Below are positions 18,296 through 28,426 of a stretch of DNA of 64,000 bases, in pieces. Within the stretch, counting starts at the first letter, position 1. Each line of letters opens with the position of its first letter. This DNA comes from Arthrospira sp. PCC 9108 (lineage in GTDB: Bacteria > Cyanobacteriota > Cyanobacteriia > Cyanobacteriales > Microcoleaceae): NCBI GenBank assembly GCA_016745315.1, contig CP066886.1, positions 4,836,501 to 4,900,500 on the forward strand. The letters are read 5' to 3'. A program made the position numbers and the translations under genes. A model generated the notes under the pieces. The model was not told the DNA's origin. It searched no databases and was given only the letters and a program-made list of their open reading frames with translations.

Positions 18296-18336
18296 CTTGA
18301 TTTATTTGAGAATATCATTTTCTATTATGCAACACC

Positions 18337-18621
18337 TACAAAGCCAAGCCAACAGCTATGGGGTAGGTTCAGAAAAGCCAGCATTGATATTTGGTCAGCG
18401 GGACTCGGACTATCAGTCTGGGTAAGGACTGGAAGACTCCAAGAGAGTGTATCTCGCCACGCTAACCCTCAACCCCCCGAGAACCGCCCTAGGGGAAAAA
18501 GCCCAAAAATTATCAATCATAGGGTCTGGGAAATGTCCCCCTTTATCCACAGGGCTAAGTCGGGAGGATAGCCCAAAATATTCCGTAACCAGGATAACTG
18601 CTACAACTACCAGGAGAAATT
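18337..18621. other. Spacer between IS1 and the coiled-coil gene
   Basis: No credible gene is visible; two overlapping frames have no protein-like character or ribosome-binding site. It leads to the ATG at 18622, preceded by CAGGAGAAATT, so the right end holds that gene's ribosome-binding site and probably its promoter. Confidence 0.4.
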
Positions 18622-19211
18622 ATGTCCGATATAACTAAAGAAGAAATGCGCGAAAAATTAGCTAATATTGAGAAAATTCGCGATATTATTTTTGGTTCTA
18701 ATATCCGGGAGTTTAATAACCGCTTCGAGAAAATGGAGTCGGATTTATCTAGGCTTCAGCAAGAATTTCATGATTATGCACAACAGCTAAAAAGTGTTTT
18801 TTCGACTGACATTAGGGCGACTAACGAAGCCTTTGATAAAAAGTTTAAATCTCTAAGTACAGAGAGTAAAGAAGAAGCCCCGGAACTGCGACAGCATCTT
18901 GAGAGAATCAATCGTAAGTTTTCTAACAGTATTGAATCTTTGGATCAATCTCTGGATACTCAAACTAACCTGCTCCGTGATGAATTCAACCAAACTAGCA
19001 AACTAGAGATAGGTGGCAAGAAGACTTTAGGAATTTAACAAGTGAGGTATTTTAACAACTTTATCAACGTTTGTCGATGAGGGGAAATGACAAAGTTTCT
19101 AAACATGATATGGCAGAAATACTGTTGGAAATGGGGATGAAGCTAAAGGGGACGGAGTTTGTGCCACAGCTTCAAGATGCGGCGGATACTAATATGTATA
19201 CTGATATTTAA
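18622..19211 (+). pseudogene. Coiled-coil protein, head of the OmpA-GTPase-cyclase gene set, broken
   Basis: ATG at 18622 follows CAGGAG. The first 125 residues are a long amphipathic helix (NIREFNNRFEKMESDLSRLQQEF) consistent with a coiled coil. At about 19000 the frame shifts by one base; the continuing frame reads DRWQEDFRNLTSEVF, a TAA at 19053 where CAA (Gln) would fit, then QLYQRLSMRGNDKVSKHDMAEILLEMGMKL and the natural stop at 19209-19211. So two small lesions interrupt an otherwise continuous gene. The introns start 4 bases beyond the stop. It resembles the helper proteins encoded near Ras-like GTPases in cyanobacteria; that is inference. Confidence 0.65.
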
Positions 19212-20508
19212 TTGATTAGGGGTCGAGATAGACCTCACGGTCTACCCCTCCCATTCAGCAGCAGAACCGTACATGAGACTTTCACCTCATACGGCTCCTA
19301 GTTTGACCGTCTCTTTGTTAAGAGTACAGCAACATCTCTTTCATCAAGAGCTGTTTTATTGTCGCGGGTGTGGCGATGTAATATTTGAAGATTCTTGTAT
19401 TCATCCTTTCCGCCTTGGCTTCTAGGTACAACGTGGTCTACTTCAATTAAGTCTGATGGGGTAAAGTATTGCCCACACCAGGTACATCTACCTTTTTGCT
19501 TTTTGAGTAGTTTTGCTACCCTATTTGGCGTATCGATTGCTCGTCCCTTCCTGGTTGCCCAGTAGGTCCAATTTCCGTCATAAAGTGTTGCGTCAGGGCG
19601 TATTAAGGTATGTCTGACAATTGGAGTCCAGTTGTGTTTGAATAGATGTAACCCATCTTTGGTTTGGAACATCCAATTTTCGTGTCTTTCTTTCCCATTG
19701 CTAAGTTTAACTGTTCCATTTCTGAAGTAATTCCTTAGCTTTTCATGGCTTGCCTTTCCGCATCTTGACACTGTCCATGCCCGTATCATTTGCCAAACTA
19801 TGTTGTCTAGTTTGTTGAATGTCTCGGTTGAGACTACCGCTGAATAATAGTTTCACCATCCTCGGATAATCGGGTTTAGTCTGCTAATCAGGGCTGACTG
19901 AGGTGCTGTTTTATGTTGTTCTATTACACCTTTAATCACTTCTGTATGGGCTTTAACTGCTTTTTGGCTGGGTTTTATGTGGGTTTTATGTCCGATTAAT
20001 CGGCTCTTAGGTCCCCCTGTTTTTCCAGATTTATATTTTCCTACTGGATATTGCCTGATATTGAATCCTAGAAAGTCGAACCCTGGTTTCTCTGTTTTAT
20101 CATCATACTCAATAGGTTTGAGCGTGTGACAGATTCGAGTTTTTTCAGGTTTTATTTCTAAGCCTACAGGTTTAAGCCATTCGGTGATTGCAGTTTGGCA
20201 CTGTTCAATGATTCTTAGGTCTTTTGAGATGACCACAAAATCATCGGCGTATCTTATGACATTCGCATACGGGCGATTGTCTGTTTTCTTAGGGTACAGT
20301 TTTTCAATTAACCTAATCATCCCCAACAGTGCGATGTTAGCGAGTATTGGACTTATTACCCCTCCTTGAGGTGTCCCTGCTTCTGTATCCTCGAATACAC
20401 CGTTATCTAGCACTCCCGCTTTGAGCCATTGTTTCAGGTCTCTTTTTAGGCGGCTTGGACAATGAATTTTGGACAGTAGGTATTCATGGTTCACGGTAAG
20501 AGCATTTT

Positions 20509-21400
20509 GTTAGGGGTCGAGATAAACTTCACAGCCTACCCCTCCCATTCCAAACCGTGCTCGCGAGTTTCCCAGCACACGGCTCCTGATGTAGATACCC
20601 CTTTTGTCACTGGGAACAGGGTTACAACCCCCTGCTTTATGACCTCAACTTTCAAAGCTATATGCTTGCGTTAGTCTTTCAACTCGCTGCCATTAAACTC
20701 TTACTTATCGCGGTCTCTATATCCACACCGTGATTAGTGGGCATATCCTAACCATTACAGTTAGGCATTAGCTTTCAATCACATCCTTTCCCCTTAAAGG
20801 CATACGCTTACACTTTTCACTACTCCACGGGTACATCCCGCCACTTGAGAGCCAATGAGGGGTTTAAACGTTCCATCTATGCGGGCATTCCATCTTTAGA
20901 TTTGTCCTATCCACCGGGGTACTTTTAAAGGTCTGTGTAGGTAGTTATAGCAGCCTCCTACTTTTTTTCCCTCGCCCTTTTGAGCGCAGCGTATCAACCT
21001 ATTTCGCTACTGACGCATTACAATGGTTCAAGCCGGACATTCGGTTTCCCTAATCATGGATGGTTGGCAGTGCTCGAGTGAGAGGTAGGTTCCTCTATTA
21101 CGCCTTCCGTTCCCCGCTTCAACCCGTTGAGTGTGAATCCTCAAATTGGGGGTGGCTACCGCCGTTACTCTCAACCTTACGTTATACTCAAGGGGTTCAC
21201 AACTTCCCTCTTTTTTTTCGCTCAGTCTTGACCTTGAGTCTCTCTGCCTTATCTGGTTGTCGAAGCCAGATGTTGAGACACATAGATAGTTATGGGATGG
21301 TCAGGGGTGCGAATCCCTTATATTCCACCAAGGGGTGGAAGTCCCACTAGGAGGTTATTTCAGGCATTGCAGCCCTATTTCACTCCTAAACGTCTCGCAC
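20509..21400 (-). mobile_element. ORF-less group II intron GII-4 nested in GII-3
   Basis: The 5' end GTGCGAG is at 21400 and the 3' end CCCCTAAC at 20509, 892 bp. Domain V is at about 20552-20590 (GAGCCGTGTGCTGGGAAACT). There is no RT gene: domain IV is reduced to a short remnant. Removing it joins GATATAGC to AAAATGC and restores the D-I-A-K-C codons of the host RT, which confirms both ends. It is in the same orientation as the host, so it could in principle be spliced out. Confidence 0.87.
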
Positions 21401-21742
21401 GCTATATCTGCATCTAGCACGAAATATTCACCTTTGTTGATACTCTGGTAAATCCTGGCTATTGCATCTTGGGCTGACCGTCCGGGTCGGAACCCATAGC
21501 TTGTGTTTTCAAATCTCGATTCCCATTCAGGTTCGAGAACCGACTTAACCAAGGCTTGCCTCGCTCTATCTTGGATTGTGGGAATTCCTATTCCAGCTTT
21601 TTTCATCCCTACCAGGTTTTGGTATCCACACCCGTCGCAGTGGTTTTGCTTTGAGATTTCCCTTAATGTTCTTAACAAGCTCGAACCTTTGTCTTGGAGA
21701 GATTGCTCTTACTCCATCAACACCGGCTGTCTTCTTGCCTTG

Positions 21743-21813
21743 ACCCGCCTGGGGGCGGGTTTATTAAGCTGACTGTTGGGAAGCATGGCTGACCGTGGAA
21801 CCCGCCCCTACAG
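21743..21813. repeat. 71-bp palindromic insert (copy in GII-3)
   Basis: Same insert as at 16191, on the minus strand, at the same RT position and with the same flanks (GTGCG / CAAGGCAAG). Confidence 0.75.
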
Positions 21814-22683
21814 CCGCACTGCTAAGAGTCGGGCATAATATGACTTCACCAATAGACGTTGCAACCTTCGTGCCTTTGCGTCTTGTCCCGATTTAGCTGC
21901 TTGGAATATACTCTTTTGGAGCTTGAATACTTTCCGTTGAACCTTAGTCCATGGGATTGCCTTCCATGCGTTGTTCGTAGTCTTGATTGGTCTGGGTTTG
22001 CCAAATCCTCTCTTTAAACTCGCTATCGCCATTTGTACACCTACTAGACTCTATTCCTTACAATCAAACCGTGACCTGTTAGCATATCCCTACCATTACA
22101 GCAGGGCGTTGGCTTTTGGTCACATCTCACATCCTCCGAGACTTGCGGTTACACTTATCCCTACTGATATCTCGACCAGATAATCAGAGTCTAAGAGGAT
22201 TTAAAACGTTCCGTTTATATGGGCATTCCATCTTTAGATTTGTCCTCTCCACCGGGGTACTTTTAAAGGTCTGTGTAGGTATTGACGAGATTATCCTACT
22301 TTTCCCCTTACTCTTTTGAGCGCAGCGTATCAACCTATTTCGCTACTTCATTATTACGATGGTTCAAGCCGGACATTCGGTTTCCCTAATCATGGATGGT
22401 TGGCAGTGGTCTCGATTCTGGTGTTGGGTTACACCTCGGAGCCTTCCGTTCCCCGCTTCAATCCTGAGGTTGTGATTCCCAAAACTGGGGGTGGCTATCG
22501 CCGTTACCCTAATTTCCTAACTTTACTTATCCATTTATGGGCTTCCTATAAGGAATTTGTATGAGTTAGTTCGTTTTGACCTTGGGTTCCCTGCCTTGTT
22601 TTGTATATTTCTATACCAAACGTTGGGACATATAAACAGTTATGGAGATGGTCAGAGGCAAGCCTCTTGTATTCAACCAAGGG

Positions 22684-25183
22684 GTTGAATATAAGGAGCG
22701 TACTCCTGACCATCCCTATAACTGTTTATATGTCCCAAAGCGAAAGCAAGGCAGGGAACTCAAGGTCAATTCCACAAAGAAAATCGCAATACTCAATTAT
22801 ATAACATGGAGGATTAAAACCACTTGGGCGATTGTGGAAAAGAGTAACGGCGATAGCCACCCCCAGATTCAGGAATCATACCCCGTCAGATTGAAGCGGG
22901 GAACGGAAGGCGTGAGGGAAAACCTATTCCCAAAATTCCGACCACTGCCAACCATCCATGACTAAGGAAATCTGAATGTCCGACTTGAACCATCGTCAAC
23001 AGCAGGCAGCGAAATAGGTTGATACACTGCGCTAAAAAGAGTAAGGGGAAAAGTAGGAGGCTCTTTGAACTACCTACACAGACCTTTAAAAGTACCCCGG
23101 TGGAAAGGACAAGTCTAAAGATGGAATGCCCATATAAACGGAACGTTTTAACCCCTTCTAGGCTCTGACAATCTGGTCGAGAAAGTCAGTAGTGAAAGTG
23201 TAAGCGCAAGCCTATTAGGGGGTGAGATGTGACCAGAAGCCAAAGCCATACTGTAATGGTAAGGATATGCTAACGGGTCACGGTTTGATTGTAAAGAATA
23301 GAGTCTAGTAGGAGTTACTATGACGAAAGCGAGTTTAAAGAAAGGATTTGAGAAATCAAAACCAATCAAGACGTGCGTTTGTATGGAAACAAATCCCATG
23401 GGCGAAAGTCCAGAGGAAAGTTTTCAAGCTCCAAAAGAGGATATTTCAAGCAGCTAAATCGGGACAGGACGCGAAGGCAAGAAGGTGGCAACGTCTATTG
23501 GTGAAGTCATATTATGCCCGACTCTTAGCAGTGCGGCGAGTGACTCAAGATAATCAAGGCAAGAAAACAGCCGGAGTCGATGGAATGAAAGCAATTTCGC
23601 CAAGACAAAGGTTTGAACTTGTTAAGAACATTAAAGGAAACCTCAAAGCAAAAGCACTTAGGAGAGTATGGATACCAAAACCTGGTAGGGATGAAAAAAG
23701 CTGGAATAGGCATTCCTACAATCCAAGATAGAGCAAGGCAAGCCTTGGTTAAATCGGCTCTCGAACCTGAATGGGAATCGAGATTTGAAGACACAAGCTA
23801 TGGGTTCCGACCTGGTCGGTCTGCCCAAGATGCAATAGAACGAATCTATCTATGTATTAAGCATAGTAGTTATTATGTATTGGACGCAGATATAGCAAAA
23901 TGCTTTGACCGAATAAACCATGATTACCTACTGTCCAAAATTCATTGTCCAAGCAGCCTGAAAAGAGACCTAAAACAATGGCTCAAAGCAGGTGTACTAG
24001 ATAACGGTGTATTTGAGGATACTGAAACAGGGACACCTCAAGGAGGGGTAATAAGTCCAATACTCGCCAACATTGCACTGGATGGCATGGCTAGATTAAT
24101 TGAAACAACGTATCCAAAAGTAAAAGGGGTTAAAATTAAAGCCACCGTAATAAGATATGCCGATGATTTTGTAGTGATATCACCATCACTAGAGATTATT
24201 GAACAGTGCAAGATTGCTATTTATGAATGGTTAAAACCTATTGGGTTAGAGATTAAACCGGGAAAAACTCGAATCTGTCATACACTCAATCCTATTGAAT
24301 ATGATGGAAAACTTGAAGAACCCGGATTTGATTTTCTAGGATTCAATATTAGGCAATATCCTGCAGGAAAATATAAAACTGGGAAAACTGGTGGAGCAGC
24401 AAGCCGTCCAATCGGTCACAAAACTCACATCAAACCCAGCAACAAAGCAGTTAAAGCCCACACAGAAGTGATTAAGGATGCAATAAAAAATCTTAAAACC
24501 GCACCCCAATCAGCCCTGATAAGCAAACTAAACCCAATCATAAGGGGATGGTCAAACTATTATTCAGCGGTAGTCTCATCAGAGACCTTCGTTAAGCTAG
24601 ACCACAAAGTCTGGTTAATGTTAAGGGCATGGACAGTATCAAGATGCGGAAAGACAAGTTACAAGAAGCTAAGAAACTATTTCAGTCATGGAACGGTTAG
24701 ACTTAGTAATGGGAAAGAAAGGCATGAATCTTGGTTGTTCCAGACTAAGGATGGACTCACATTATGGCAACATAATTGGACTCCGATTGTCAGACACACC
24801 CTGATACGCCCTGACGCAACACCATATGACGGAAATTGGACTTACTGGGCAACTAGGAAAGGACAAGCAATTGACACGCCAAATAGGGTAGCAAAACTAC
24901 TCAAAAAGCAAAAAGGCAGATGTACCTGGTGCGGACAGTATTTTGCACCATCGGATTTAATTGAAGTAGACCACATTGTACCTCGAAGCTTAGGCGGAAA
25001 GGATGAATACAAAAATCTTCAACTACTACATCGCCACACCCGCGATGATAAGACGGCATTAGATAATGTCAACGCTGTATCCCTAACAATGGAGCAATCA
25101 AATTAGGAGCCGTATGAGGTGAAAGTCTCAAGTACGGTTTTGTATGGGAGGGGGAGATGGCGACATATCTCTCGACCCCTACT
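22684..25183 (+). mobile_element. Group II intron GII-5, missing its 5' end, near-intact RT
   Basis: The 3' end is CCCCTACT at 25183; domain V is at about 25108-25141. The left end is the head-to-head junction with GII-3 at about 22684. From there domain I matches GII-7 (43823 onward), so only about the first 70-90 bases are lost. The RT at 23348-25106 has a single lesion. Confidence 0.85.
23348..25106 (+). pseudogene. Group II intron RT/maturase-HNH of GII-5 with one conserved frameshift
   Basis: Starts at TTG 23348 (MRNQNQSRRAFVWKQIPW). The first frame runs to 23731 and the second covers 23613-25106. The only break is the A6 run at 23694-23699, where one extra A turns DEK-RPLGIPTIQ into DEKS.. 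in frame 0 and DEKAGIGIPTIQ in the shifted frame. The rest is complete: DADIAKCFDRINHD, GTPQGGVISPILANI, VIRYADDFVVIS, domain X and the HNH (CTWCGQYFAPSDLIEVDHIVPRS). The second frame has its own ATG inside the run. Either two polypeptides are made or slippage joins them; otherwise it is dead. Confidence 0.85.
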
Positions 25184-25213
25184 TGACTGAATTATCTATC
25201 AGGGGTGGCATTT

Positions 25214-27802
25214 ATGACTAGATCGCAAGAAACTCCCAAGAGCATAAATCAATCACAAGAGGTTGAGTTAGAATCTGTTGAGTCTGAACCACAACTGGAT
25301 GAGTTGGTTGATCTTTTGATTGATGTGTTGCTTGGGAAGCCTAATGATGAATCTATCACTAACTCACCTCAAACTCCCAAAGTTGATAATTCTCCATCTC
25401 AAAATAGCAATATTAAGCATGAACAAAAATCCTCATATTCTCGGAAAAGTAATTCACAAAATCTGGGTGTGAAAAGGGAGGATCTACTTTCTGCTCAACC
25501 ATAAGATTTTACCCAGGTAGAGACTAAGAAGGTAGAGACTACTAAGAAGATAGAGACTCAGGTAGAGACAGCATTCTCTGAGTTAATCCCAGAGGATGAG
25601 GAAGTGGTGACTAAGGCGGTTCGATTAATTGAAATTTCCCCAAATGAGTTTAGTAAGTATTTTGATGATCCAGTGTCTGTCCAGTCTGGAGAAACTGCTA
25701 AATCTCATGCAAATAATAATAATGGTTCTGATTTGGAGGAGGAGAAAACCTCTGTTTCTGCGCCGCCATAAAACCAAACCAGCGATACAGAAGTAGATCT
25801 AAGTCAGGACTTGTCCGACCCTTTCGACCCATTACAGGATCTGCTGCTAGGTTCCAAATTCTCGGAGTTTGAAAAAGTCACTAAAAGTTATCTTGAGACT
25901 GAGTTACCGAGGCTACAGAGCCCAATTCAGTCAGCGGAACAGAAACTGCAAGCGGTTCAGGATAAATTTGATGATCCTGGCAAGATTTTTAACCTATTAC
26001 TCCCAGCTATAACAGCTATCATTAATGAGCAAATGCTTCTGTCTCAACCACAAGTTATAGACTCAATTGTGCCGATTATTGATGAGATTATTGCGGGGAA
26101 AAAACGACAAGATAAGTCGGGGATGATTAATGCGATCGCCGATTTATTACCTGGGGCGATTTCTCAGCATATTAAAAACGCCCCGGAAGAAGTGGCGAAG
26201 GCTTTAGCGCCGGAAATAGCGATCGCGCTTCGTGAGCAAAGAAAATTAGATCAAAATGCCATAGCTAATGCTTTAGCACCAGAAATGGGTAAAGCTATTA
26301 AGGAGCAAATTCGCCTAGAAAGTGATGCGATGGTAGATGCTTTATATCCTGTGATTGGTAATACTATCAGCAAATATCTAGCCGAGGCTGTTCAGAATAT
26401 TAACGACAAAGTAGCTAATGCTTTTAGTTTTGAGGGAGTGGCGCGGAAAATTAAAGCTAAGGTGAAGGTGGTTTCGGAAGCAGAATTAATCCTCAAAGAA
26501 TCTTTACCTTTTGCAGTTCAAGCCATCTTTTTAATTCATAAAAACTCAGGGTTAGTGATTTCGGAGGTGCAGGCTTCTGGTAGCTATAGCCTTGAGTCAG
26601 AAATGGTAGCCGGGATGTTAACTGCTATTCGCAGTTTTGTGAATGATTGCATTGTGCAAATTGATAATTATTCAGAACTCAATGAGATTGAGTATGGGGA
26701 TTCTAAAATAATCCTAGAGGTGGCGGGTTACTGTTATTTAGCTGTGGTAACTAAAGGGGAACCCACGCCAGAATTTATCGAAAAAATGCGACAAACTATG
26801 GGTATAATTGTTTTAGATTACGGAGAATTTATCGAAAATTTTGATGGCGATCGCGACAATATTCCGCTGGCTGTACATCAGTTATTAGAAAGTTTAATTA
26901 AATTTGTATTTGAGAAAAAATTAAAGCGACTACCTCTGGCTCTGATTAGTTTGGGAGTATTTATCGGGTTGTTAATTTTAATTCCTTGGGGATATTTTTC
27001 TTATCAAGAATACCGGCAAAGACGCATAGCATATCAAACCGCCCAAACCTTAGCTGCAACTCCTGAGTTAGCGATTTATAAGATTGCTGTCTCAGGGGAA
27101 GGTGAGCAATTAAGACTGAGTGGAAAAGTTCCTAATGAAAGATTACGGTAATTAGCGGAAAACTTAGCTGTATATAGGGCTTCTGACTTGCAGATAGATA
27201 ACCAAATTATCGCTGTTGATGTACCGCCAGATCCTATAGTAACGGCTGGAGAAGTGGAACGCATGACGGGGATTTTCCATGAAATTGCTGGCGTTAATAT
27301 TGAAAGCAATTATAGTGATAGCGATCGCCAAGTTATTATTAGTGGTCAAGTCAGACAAATGAGAGACGCTCAAATAATTCCCGCCGCCTTTGAAAATATT
27401 CCTGGGATAAAATCAGTTTTTAGCACCTTAAAAATCGATCCAGTCCGCATAGAAAATCGCATCTACTTTAATTCCGGTTCAGCACAGCTTAACCCCCAAG
27501 ATCTGCAAATCATAACCAAAATCCAAGAATTTCTGGATCGGTATCCGCAACTATCGCTCAGAATTATTGGTCATACTGATCTGAGGGGAAATGCTGCTAG
27601 AAATCAGCAATTAGCCCTCAATCGAGCCATAGCAGTTCGGGACGCTTTGACCAAACAAGGAATTGACCCGAAACGCCTAGAGGTAGTAGGTAACAGCCAG
27701 CCACCTACAGATGTTGTATCTCATCAGCCTTTCTTATTGGGGAGAACTGTGGTATTTGAAATAATAGATAACCAAGACCAGAACCAGGGAGAACAACCTT
27801 AA
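25214..27802 (+). pseudogene. Membrane OmpA-family protein with in-frame TAA codons
   Basis: One reading frame runs from ATG 25214 to 27802 with no frameshift but with TAA at 25502, 25769 and 27149. Each sits where CAA would fit (AQP-Q-DFTQ, APP-Q-NQTS, ERLR-Q-LAEN). The order is: an acidic, Ser/Asn-rich tail of about 200 residues; a helical region with repeated KALAPEI-type segments; a mixed domain; one membrane segment (PLALISLGVFIGLLILIPWG) near 26935-26990; two BON-like segments (GKVPNERLR.., IISGQVRQMRDAQIIP); and a C-terminal OmpA domain with IIGHTDLRGNAARNQQLALNRA that binds peptidoglycan. The GTPase gene follows 4 bases later. Confidence 0.75.
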
Positions 27803-27806
27803 TCCA

Positions 27807-28340
27807 ATGTCTAAAATTTCTAAAAAAATGTGTATGGTTGGTGACTTTAGCGTTGGCAAAACCAGCCTAATTCGGCGTTTTGTAGATGGTCAATTCAGCG
27901 ACCAATATCTGTCAACAGTGGGAGTGAAAATTTCCCGCAAAGCTGTTGACTTACCCAACGTAAAACCGGAAGAAATAGTCAATTTACAGTTGTTAATTTG
28001 GGATATAGAAGGGCACACAAAATTTCAAGCAATTGCGCCTTCTTACCTACAGGGAGCGGGCGGGGTGATTTTGGTAGCCGATCTCAGTCGCCAAGAAACT
28101 ATTGAGCGGTTAATTGAACACTTGAACTTGTTTTTATCTGTGAACCCAAAAGGTGAAGTAATTGTAGCTTTGAATAAGGCTGATTTGGTGAATGAAAAAG
28201 ACCTGGAAAAATTGACTAAATATGTGCCAGAACCAGTTATCGAAAAAGCCCTAGGTATTTATCCCACTTCAGCGAAAACAGGTGATTATGTGGATGAAAT
28301 ATTCCAAAAATTGTCTTATAGTATGGTGGTTAAGGTTTAA
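27807..28340 (+). CDS. Ras/Rab-like small GTPase, 177 aa
   Basis: Compact GTP-binding switch protein of the prokaryotic Ras-like group. G1 is GDFSVGKTS (residues 12-20), a switch Thr lies in QYLSTVG, G3 is WDIEGH (Gly kept; the catalytic Gln of eukaryotic Ras is replaced by His), G4 is NKAD and G5 is SAKTG. Length is normal for the fold. Start ATG is 4 bases after the OmpA-like gene; the cyclase starts 86 bases after its stop, so all three are likely co-transcribed. It is the only intact gene of the set. It probably cycles between GDP and GTP to control a partner, perhaps the membrane protein or cyclase; this is inference. Confidence 0.9.
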   Translation: MSKISKKMCMVGDFSVGKTSLIRRFVDGQFSDQYLSTVGVKISRKAVDLPNVKPEEIVNLQLLIWDIEGHTKFQAIAPSYLQGAGGVILVADLSRQETIERLIEHLNLFLSVNPKGEVIVALNKADLVNEKDLEKLTKYVPEPVIEKALGIYPTSAKTGDYVDEIFQKLSYSMVVKV

Positions 28341-28426
28341 TCATTACCCATAATTAGGACTTCAATAATCAGGTATAATTAGTTAAAATCAGGGTCTCCA
28401 AAAACTTGAATATACCAGAGGATAAT

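Larger units (their letters stand above)
15002..18336 (-). mobile_element. IS1-family element carrying an antisense group II intron
   Basis: The terminal repeats are GGTATTGCACAGTGAG at 15002 and, on the other strand, GGTGTTGCATAATAG at 18336, matching at about 16 of 23 positions. Subtracting the intron (15302-17891) leaves about 745 bp, the normal size for IS1. The InsA and InsB reading frames lie on the minus strand. The flanking bases do not show a matching 8-9 bp duplication, so one side has been rearranged. A right half of the same IS occurs at 39948-40247. Confidence 0.8.
19298..22032 (-). pseudogene. Degenerate RT of GII-3, interrupted by GII-4
   Basis: N-terminus MAIASLKRGFGKPRP at 22032; the 71-bp insert at 21743-21813; the extra A at 21598-21603; then GFRPGRSAQDAIARIYQ and the nested intron GII-4 after GAT ATA GC at 21401. 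Downstream the frame resumes AAAATGCTCTTACCG (the rewritten stretch shared with GII-2 and GII-11), has YADD (VIRYADDFVVIS), a TGA at about 19853 in RGW*NYYS where TCA is expected, and ends with the HNH domain at 19298. Confidence 0.85.
19215..22688 (-). mobile_element. Group II intron GII-3, missing its 5' end, containing GII-4
   Basis: The 3' end is CCCCTAAT at 19215; domain V is at about 19268-19303. The RT runs 22032-19298. The intron lacks the first 70-90 bases of domain I: at about 22680-22688 it fuses head to head with GII-5 within the sequence CAACCAAGGGGTTGAATATA. Without the GTGCG end it cannot splice normally. Confidence 0.85.

Noticed and set aside
25214..27802. Use of TAA as a Gln codon throughout the genome
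   Set aside because: Many intact genes here (mnmG, the DUF1269 gene, the GTPase) end in TAA at natural C-termini, so a global recoding is not possible; only local readthrough remains open.
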